64,000 nt of DNA from Streptomyces camponoticapitis. GTDB taxonomy: Bacteria > Actinomycetota > Actinomycetes > Streptomycetales > Streptomycetaceae. Within the stretch, counting starts at the first letter, position 1. The number at the start of each line of letters is the position of its first letter. The position numbers and the translations under genes are program-made. The stretch is from positions 174,084 through 238,083 of the forward strand of contig NZ_BMMV01000001.1 of the NCBI RefSeq assembly GCF_014646115.1, read 5' to 3'. The notes beneath the pieces are model-generated. The model had not been told where the DNA came from. It searched no databases and saw only the letters and a program-made list of their open reading frames with translations. This document shows, one piece after another, positions 56,917 to 64,000 of this stretch.

Positions 56917-58573
<1,657 letters not shown>

Positions 58574-58608
58574 TTTCGTCGTTCTTTCTCTCGCTCTCGG
58601 CATCCGGC

Positions 58609-60495
58609 TCAGTCGTCCAGGCCGTCGCCGAAGTCGGGGCGCACACCCCGGGCGGCCAGGACCTCGTCGTTGGAGGTGCCCGCGGCGACCATCGGCCAGA
58701 CCTGGGCGTCCTCGTGGACGATGAAGTCGACCACCACGGGGCGGTCGTTGATGGAGTTGGCCTTGGCGATCACGGCGTCCAGGTCGCCCGGGGACTCGCA
58801 GCGCATCGCGACACAGCCCATGGCCTCGGACAGCTTCACGAAGTCCGGGATCCGGGTGCCGCCGTTGGGCCTCGCGTCGTCCGCGCGGCCCGATCCCTCG
58901 AATGAGCCGCCGGCGGCCACGTCGGGGCCGCTGTGCAGGACGGTGTTGGAGTAACGCTGGTTGTAGAAGAGGGTCTGCCACTGGCGGACCATGCCCAGCG
59001 CCCCGTTGTTGATGATCGCGACCTTGATGGGGATGCCGTTGAGGGCGCAGGTGACCAGTTCCTGATTGGTCATCTGGAAGCAGCCGTCGCCGTCGATCGC
59101 CCAGACGGTGCGGTCGGGCCGGCCGGCCTTGGCGCCCATCGCGGCCGGGACCGCGTAGCCCATCGTGCCCGCGCCGCCGGAGTTGAGCCAGGTGGCGGGC
59201 TGCTCGTAGTCGATGAAGTGGGCGGCCCACATCTGGTGCTGGCCGACGCCCGCCGCGTAGATCGTGTCGTCGGGGGCCAGTTGGCCGATGCGCTGGATGA
59301 CCTGCTGCGGCGAGAGGCTGCCGTCCGCCGGCTGGTCGTAGCCGAGCGGGTACGTCTCGCGCCATCGGCTTAGATCGCGCCACCAGGCGCTGTAGTCACC
59401 GACGTTGCCCTCGGTGTGCTCGGCCTGGACCGCCTGGACGAGGTCGGCGAGGACCTCGCGGGCGTCACCGACGATCGGCACGTCCGCGGCACGGTTCTTG
59501 CCGATCTCGGCCGGGTCCACGTCGGCGTGGACGATCTTCGCGTACGGGGCGAAGCTGTCCAGCTTGCCGGTGACACGGTCGTCGAAGCGGGCTCCGAGGG
59601 CGACGATCAGGTCGGCCTTCTGCAGCGCGGTGACGGCGGTGACCGCACCGTGCATGCCCGGCATTCCCACGTGCAGCGGGTGGCTGTCGGGGAACGCGCC
59701 CAGCGCCATCAGGGTGGTGGTGACGGGGGCGTTGGTCAGTTCGGCGAGGACGCGCAACTCGGCGGTGGCACCGGCCTTGATGACGCCGCCGCCGACGTAC
59801 AGCACCGGCCGCTTGGCCTGGGTGATCAGCTTGGCGGCCTCACGGATCTGCTTGGCGTGCGGCTTGGTGACGGGGCGGTAGCCCGGCAGTTCCTGGGTGG
59901 GCGGCCAGCTGAAGGTGGTCTTCGCCTGGAGCGCGTCCTTGGCGATGTCGACCAGGACGGGCCCGGGGCGGCCGGTGGAGGCGATGTGGAACGCCTCGGC
60001 GATGGTGCGGGGGATGTCCTCGGCCTTGGTGACCAGGAAGTTGTGCTTGGTGATCGGCATCGTGATGCCGCAGATGTCCGCCTCCTGGAAGGCGTCCGTG
60101 CCGATCGCCTTGCTCGCGACCTGGCCGGTGATCGCCACGAGCGCCACGGAGTCCATGTGCGCGTCGGCGATCGGGGTGACCAGGTTGGTGGCGCCGGGGC
60201 CCGAGGTGGCCATACAGACGCCGACCTTGCCGGTGGCCTGCGCGTAGCCGGTGGCCGCGTGCCCGGCGCCCTGCTCGTGGCGGACGAGGATGTGGCGGAC
60301 CCGGGTGGAGTCCATCATCGGGTCGTAGGCGGGGAGGATGGCGCCGCCGGGGATGCCGAATACGGTGTCGGCCCCCACTTCCTCAAGAGAGCGGATGAGG
60401 GACTGCGCGCCCGTGACGTGCTCAACGGTGGCGGACGTGGGTCCGCCGTTACGGGCGCGCGGCGTCGGGTGGGCCCCGGTGGCCTGCTCGGTCAT
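58609..60495 (-). CDS. ilvB: acetolactate synthase large (catalytic) subunit
   Basis: This 628-residue ThDP- and FAD-dependent enzyme condenses pyruvate with pyruvate or 2-oxobutyrate. The N-terminal block is [13 protein letters not shown] with [21 protein letters not shown] (catalytic Glu in RHEQ). The central FAD domain has [12 protein letters not shown], and the ThDP motif begins [30 protein letters not shown]. About 25 residues at the N-terminus precede conserved sequence. The leader has a peptide-coding attenuator, so expression falls when branched-chain amino acids are plentiful. Confidence 0.96.
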   Translation of the reverse strand: MTEQATGAHPTPRARNGGPTSATVEHVTGAQSLIRSLEEVGADTVFGIPGGAILPAYDPMMDSTRVRHILVRHEQGAGHAATGYAQATGKVGVCMATSGPGATNLVTPIADAHMDSVALVAITGQVASKAIGTDAFQEADICGITMPITKHNFLVTKAEDIPRTIAEAFHIASTGRPGPVLVDIAKDALQAKTTFSWPPTQELPGYRPVTKPHAKQIREAAKLITQAKRPVLYVGGGVIKAGATAELRVLAELTNAPVTTTLMALGAFPDSHPLHVGMPGMHGAVTAVTALQKADLIVALGARFDDRVTGKLDSFAPYAKIVHADVDPAEIGKNRAADVPIVGDAREVLADLVQAVQAEHTEGNVGDYSAWWRDLSRWRETYPLGYDQPADGSLSPQQVIQRIGQLAPDDTIYAAGVGQHQMWAAHFIDYEQPATWLNSGGAGTMGYAVPAAMGAKAGRPDRTVWAIDGDGCFQMTNQELVTCALNGIPIKVAIINNGALGMVRQWQTLFYNQRYSNTVLHSGPDVAAGGSFEGSGRADDARPNGGTRIPDFVKLSEAMGCVAMRCESPGDLDAVIAKANSINDRPVVVDFIVHEDAQVWPMVAAGTSNDEVLAARGVRPDFGDGLDD

Positions 60496-60553
60496 CGTCG
60501 GTCTCTTCTCGAAGCTGAGGGTTTTTGCGGGGGTTTGGGCTGTGCCAGTACAA

Positions 60554-60588
60554 CAAAAAACCCCTCGTGCCGGGAGGCAGGCGAGGGG
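60554..60588 (-). terminator. ilvB attenuator terminator
   Basis: On the minus strand the stem CCCCTCG/CGAGGGG with inner TGCC/GGCA pairing is followed by a run of six T residues. It lies 59 nt upstream of ilvB and 43 nt after the leader peptide stop, the classical attenuator position. Confidence 0.88.
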
Positions 60589-60630
60589 AGCGCGTCGGTG
60601 CGGTCTGCAGGGCCGGTGGTGGGCACTGCT

Positions 60631-60672
60631 TCAGCCGACGCGCTGTCCAAGTACGAGAATTCGAGTGCGCAT
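60631..60672 (-). CDS. ilvB leader peptide (MRTRILVLGQRVG)
   Basis: This 13-codon ORF carries Ile, Leu, Val, Leu and Val codons (ATT CTC GTA CTT ... GTC), including codons that are rare in this genome such as CTT and GTA. GGAGGG precedes the ATG, and TTGACA (60704-60709, minus strand) may be the -35 element. Ribosome stalling at the branched-chain codons would prevent the terminator at 60554-60588 from forming. From memory, near-identical leaders precede ilvB in other Streptomyces. Confidence 0.88.
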   Translation of the reverse strand: MRTRILVLGQRVG

Positions 60673-60705
60673 GGTGATGACCCTCCCTCTGACGCGCTAC
60701 CACTG

Positions 60706-63621
60706 TCAAGTGGGTGGGACCGGCGTCTCAACATTTGAGCAGACGGAGGGCCGGGTGATCGGCCTGGGGATCATGTCGGGGGTCGCCGCGCGCGTACGGC
60801 GCACGGGCAGTGAGCCGCCGGTGAGCACCGGCAGCGGGGCCGTGCCGGGGAGCGGATACTCGCCGCGGACCAGCGCGCGGCGCAGCCGGTACTCGTCGAG
60901 GGGGCCGGAGAAGGCCATGCCCTGGCCGTGGGTGCAGCCCATGGCACGAAGCGCGAGCACCTGCTCCGGTACGTCGACACCCTCGGCCACCGAGGCCATG
61001 CCCAGGTCACAGGCGATCCGGAGCAGCCCGGCGGTGATCTTGTGCAGCCTGGCGGACTCGACGACGCCCTCGACCAGCCCCCGGTCCAGTTTCAGTACGT
61101 CGACGGGGAGCCGGCGCAGCGCGTTTATCGCGGCGTAGCCACTGCCGAAGCCGTCCAGCGCGATCCGTACACCCAGCCGGCGCAGCGCGACAAGGCGGTG
61201 CTCCAGCTCGTCGATGGACGTACGGGGGTCGCTGTCGGCCAGCTCGATCAGCAGGGCGCCCGAGGGGAGCCCGTGGCGGGTCAGGAGGGCCTCGATGGAG
61301 CCGAGCGGCATGGAACGGTCGAGCAGTCTGCGGGCCGAGAGGCGGACGGTGACCGGGACCAGGTGGCCCGTCCGGCCGCGCTCGGCGGCCTGCTCGACGG
61401 CTTCTTCGAGCAGCCAGCGTCCTAATTCGGCGGTACGGTCGTTGTCGTCGGCGACGCGTAAGAACTCGGCGGGGGTGAAGAGGATGCCCTGGGCGGAGCG
61501 CCAGCGGGCCTGTGCGGCGACGGCGGAGATCTGCCCGGTGGACAGGTCGACCACGGGCTGGTGCAGGAGGGCGAACTCGCCGTCGCGCAGGGCGGTGCGG
61601 AGCCTGACGGCCAGCTCGGTCCTGCGGACGACGTCGGCCTGCATCTGGGGCGCGTACAGCTCGACCCTGTTCTTGCCGCCGGCCTTGGCGCGGTACATCG
61701 CGAGGTCGGCGTTGCGCATCAGGTCGGTGGGGTTGATGCCCGGTTCAGCGAAGGCGACCCCGATGGAGGCGGCGACGCGGACATCGTTGCCTTCGATGCG
61801 GTACGGCTGCGAGAGCCTGAGGCGCAGCCGGTCGGCGATCTCGTGGACCTGGTACTCCCGGGCGGTCTGGTCGTCGGTGCCGTCCCCGAGGATGAGGGCG
61901 GCGAACTCGTCCCCGCCGAGGCGGGCCGCTGTGTCCCCGGCCCGTACGGAGTCCTGGAGACGGCGGGCCGCGTGGATCAGGAGTTCGTCGCCGACCTGAT
62001 GGCCGAGGCGGTCGTTGACACCCTTGAAACCGTCGAGGTCGATGAAGAGCACCGCCGTACCGGGGTCGCCCGCGCGGCGCCCGGAGAGGGACTGCCGGAC
62101 CCTCTCGGTGAACAGCGCGCGGTTGGGCAGGTCGGTGAGCGGGTCGTGCTCGGCGTTGTGCTGCAACTGGGCTTGGAGCCGGACGCGTTCGGTGACGTCG
62201 CGGCTGTTGAGGATCAGACCGCCCTGGTGCCGGTTGACGGTCGATTCCACGTTCAGCCAGTCGCCCGAGCCCGATTTGAAGCGGCATTCGATGCGGGTGG
62301 TGGGCTCTTCCGTGGGAGGGGCGGCGAGGAAGCGTCGTACTTCTCGTTTGACCCGGCCGCGGTCGTCCGGGTGGATGATCGATTCCAGTTCGGCGCCGAC
62401 GAGGCCGTCAGCCTCGCGTCCGTAGACCCCGGCCGCCGCCGGGCTGACGTAGTCGAGGGTGCCCTCGGGACCGGCGATCATGATGACGTCGCTCGACCCC
62501 TGGACCAGGGAGCGGAAGTGGTTCTCCTTCTGGGCCAGTTCATGGGCGAGCGCGATGTTGTCGACGAGCATGATGCCCTGCCGTACGACCAGGGCGAGGA
62601 CGACCGTGCAGCCGGTGAGGACCACCACGCGGTCGACCCGGCGGCCCTCGATGACGTTGTACAGGATCCCCAGGGTGCACACGGCGGCGGCGAGATAGGG
62701 CGTGAGGGCGGCCAGGGACCCCGCGATCGGCCTGCTGGAATGCCGGGCGGGGCGAGGGGGCCGCACCGGTGCCGGCTCGGTCTCGGCGGTGCTGCGGACG
62801 CCCCAGGGCGCGTAGGCGAGCAGCAGGGAGCCGGCGAACCAGCCCGCGTCGAGCAGCTGGCCCGAGCGATAGGTCTCCCGGAGCAGCGGGGAGGTGAACA
62901 GGGCGTCGCACAGGACCGTGAGGGCGAGGGCGGCGATGGCGGAGTTGATGGCCGTACGGCTGCCGGCCGAGCGCCGGAAGTGCAGCGCGAGCACCATGCT
63001 GACGAGGACGATGTCCAGCAGCGGATAGGCGAGGGAGAGCGCGGCGTGGGCGACCGTCTCGCCGCCGACGTGCGTGGTGTGCGCGAGGGCCAGGCTCCAG
63101 GAGAGCGTGAGGAGCGAGCCGCCGATCAGCCAGGCGTCGAGGCAGAGGCAGACCCAACCGGCCTTGCTGACCGGGCGTTTGGCCAGGACGAGCAGCCCGA
63201 CGATGGCGGGCGGCGCGAAGCAGAGGAAGAACAGGTCGGCGAGGGAGGGGCTCGGCACGGGTTTGTCGAGCACGACCTCGTACCAGCCCCAGACCGCGTT
63301 CCCGCCCGCGGCCATGGCTGAGGAGAGCGAGAAGAGCAGCCAGGCGGGCCGGAACTGGCTGTCGTTGCCGCGGGCGTAGAGGAAGCAGGAGACCGAGGCG
63401 ATGAGGGCGGCGAAGCTCAGGCCGAAGTCACCCATGAACAGGGCCACTTCACGAGAGCCCCAGCCGAGGGCCGCGCCGGTGGCGTAACCGCCGCAGATCA
63501 GGGCGAGCAGGAGCTGCGCGAGGAGGCCCGTGCCGCCACCTCCTCCTCCGCCGTCGTTGCCGCCGTCGGCGCCACCGCCCAGGGCGGTGCGGCGGCCGAG
63601 GAGCGCCCCGGGGGCGCTCAT
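60706..63621 (-). CDS. membrane PAS-GGDEF-EAL protein, probable diguanylate cyclase with degenerate EAL domain
   Basis: This 971-residue protein starts with eight to ten membrane helices, followed by PAS (HFRSLVQGSSDVIMIAGPEGTLDYVSPAA) and GGDEF domains. The GGDEF motif is intact (RLGGDEFAALI, with FIDLDGFKGVNDRLGH). In the EAL domain the signature is replaced by AQA (VAAQARWRS), DDFGTG by DGFGSG and AEGVET by AEGVDV, so phosphodiesterase activity is doubtful. It would make cyclic di-GMP, which controls development in Streptomyces. It may correspond to CdgC. ATG 63621 follows AGAGGTGA. An in-frame ATG at 63954 would add 111 low-complexity residues without a binding site. Confidence 0.87.
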   Translation of the reverse strand: MSAPGALLGRRTALGGGADGGNDGGGGGGGTGLLAQLLLALICGGYATGAALGWGSREVALFMGDFGLSFAALIASVSCFLYARGNDSQFRPAWLLFSLSSAMAAGGNAVWGWYEVVLDKPVPSPSLADLFFLCFAPPAIVGLLVLAKRPVSKAGWVCLCLDAWLIGGSLLTLSWSLALAHTTHVGGETVAHAALSLAYPLLDIVLVSMVLALHFRRSAGSRTAINSAIAALALTVLCDALFTSPLLRETYRSGQLLDAGWFAGSLLLAYAPWGVRSTAETEPAPVRPPRPARHSSRPIAGSLAALTPYLAAAVCTLGILYNVIEGRRVDRVVVLTGCTVVLALVVRQGIMLVDNIALAHELAQKENHFRSLVQGSSDVIMIAGPEGTLDYVSPAAAGVYGREADGLVGAELESIIHPDDRGRVKREVRRFLAAPPTEEPTTRIECRFKSGSGDWLNVESTVNRHQGGLILNSRDVTERVRLQAQLQHNAEHDPLTDLPNRALFTERVRQSLSGRRAGDPGTAVLFIDLDGFKGVNDRLGHQVGDELLIHAARRLQDSVRAGDTAARLGGDEFAALILGDGTDDQTAREYQVHEIADRLRLRLSQPYRIEGNDVRVAASIGVAFAEPGINPTDLMRNADLAMYRAKAGGKNRVELYAPQMQADVVRRTELAVRLRTALRDGEFALLHQPVVDLSTGQISAVAAQARWRSAQGILFTPAEFLRVADDNDRTAELGRWLLEEAVEQAAERGRTGHLVPVTVRLSARRLLDRSMPLGSIEALLTRHGLPSGALLIELADSDPRTSIDELEHRLVALRRLGVRIALDGFGSGYAAINALRRLPVDVLKLDRGLVEGVVESARLHKITAGLLRIACDLGMASVAEGVDVPEQVLALRAMGCTHGQGMAFSGPLDEYRLRRALVRGEYPLPGTAPLPVLTGGSLPVRRTRAATPDMIPRPITRPSVCSNVETPVPPT

Positions 63622-64000
63622 GGGGTCACCTCTGAGGGTGTCGCCGTCACCGCCGACGCGCTCGGTGCGGGCGCCGGTGAGATACGGATCGAGGAGATAC
63701 GGGGCCGGGAGAGACGAACCGGCGAGACACGAACCGCCGGGACGCGCGGTGTTGGCGTGTGGGTCACCCGGACGGGCGTCGGCGAGGTCCGCGGCGTCGA
63801 GGTCCGCGGCGTCGAGATGCCCGCCGGTGACGTTCGCGTCCCTGGAACGCGCCTCGGCGGCAGGCACGTTGGCGAGGTGCGCGTCACCGGGTGTGGCCCC
63901 GGCGGGTCCGAAGGCCGTCGTGGGCGGCCCTTCCGCGTCGGATCGTTCGTCCATCGGCAGTTCATCGCCCGTCGCCCCCCTCGGATTCTGATCGCTCCGC
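63622..64000. other. region upstream of the GGDEF-EAL gene
   Basis: The frame of the GGDEF-EAL gene stays open here to an ATG at 63954, encoding repeats such as DAADLDAADLADA. Composition is GC-biased with an imperfect 15-bp repeat around 63790-63820. Either it is an N-terminal extension or, as I prefer, leader sequence with the promoter. No other gene is supported before the window ends. Confidence 0.4.

Overview
The window is a high-GC actinobacterial chromosome segment, almost certainly from a Streptomyces. Third codon positions are nearly all G or C, GTG starts are common, and two complete conservons (sensor kinase-like, roadblock, DUF742, Ras-like GTPase) lie in tandem. The order gltX, conservons, accB/accE, cimA, ilvE, leuB, pruA/putB, serA, ilvC/ilvN/ilvB is, from memory, that of the SCO5512-SCO5547 region of S. 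coelicolor. No phage, integrase, transposase or CRISPR array was seen.

Layout. 1-590: five tRNA genes on the minus strand (three identical tRNA-Glu, two tRNA-Gln). 592-4404: HAD phosphatase, a small two-gene unit resembling toxin-antitoxin, gltX, and a fumarylacetoacetate hydrolase-family gene. 4527-4703: an unannotated 58-residue peptide gene with a duplicated nonapeptide. 5283-16319: two tandem conservons. 16521-18397: accE and accB.

18764-35722 reads as an accessory beta-glucan utilisation locus: secreted GH64, GH16 and GH30 glucanases, a five-gene peptide-type (Opp/Dpp-like) ABC transporter ending in an intracellular GH1 beta-glucosidase, and a LacI repressor with a cluster of palindromes at its own promoter. 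A YceI protein and a membrane-anchored glycine-rich protein lie inside it. The polymer would be cut outside the cell, oligosaccharides imported, and glucose released inside. The sugar role of the transporter is inferred from neighbours only.

35844-41037 and 54886-60495 hold branched-chain amino acid and serine genes (cimA, ilvE, leuB, serA, ilvC, ilvN, ilvB). ilvB has a clear leader-peptide attenuator, and cimA has a similar-looking arrangement. 41205-46790 holds small regulators, an AAC(2')-like acetyltransferase, a three-gene phospholipid operon and a DUF1206 membrane protein. 46966-50956 is proline catabolism (pruA, putB) with a divergent PucR-type regulator and a 16-bp palindrome between them. 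51339-54773 holds two tandem ABC-F proteins behind a short upstream ORF. The window ends with a membrane PAS-GGDEF-EAL protein whose EAL motifs are degenerate.

All assignments come from reading the sequence. No database search was run, and start codons are judged from ribosome binding sites and family habits.
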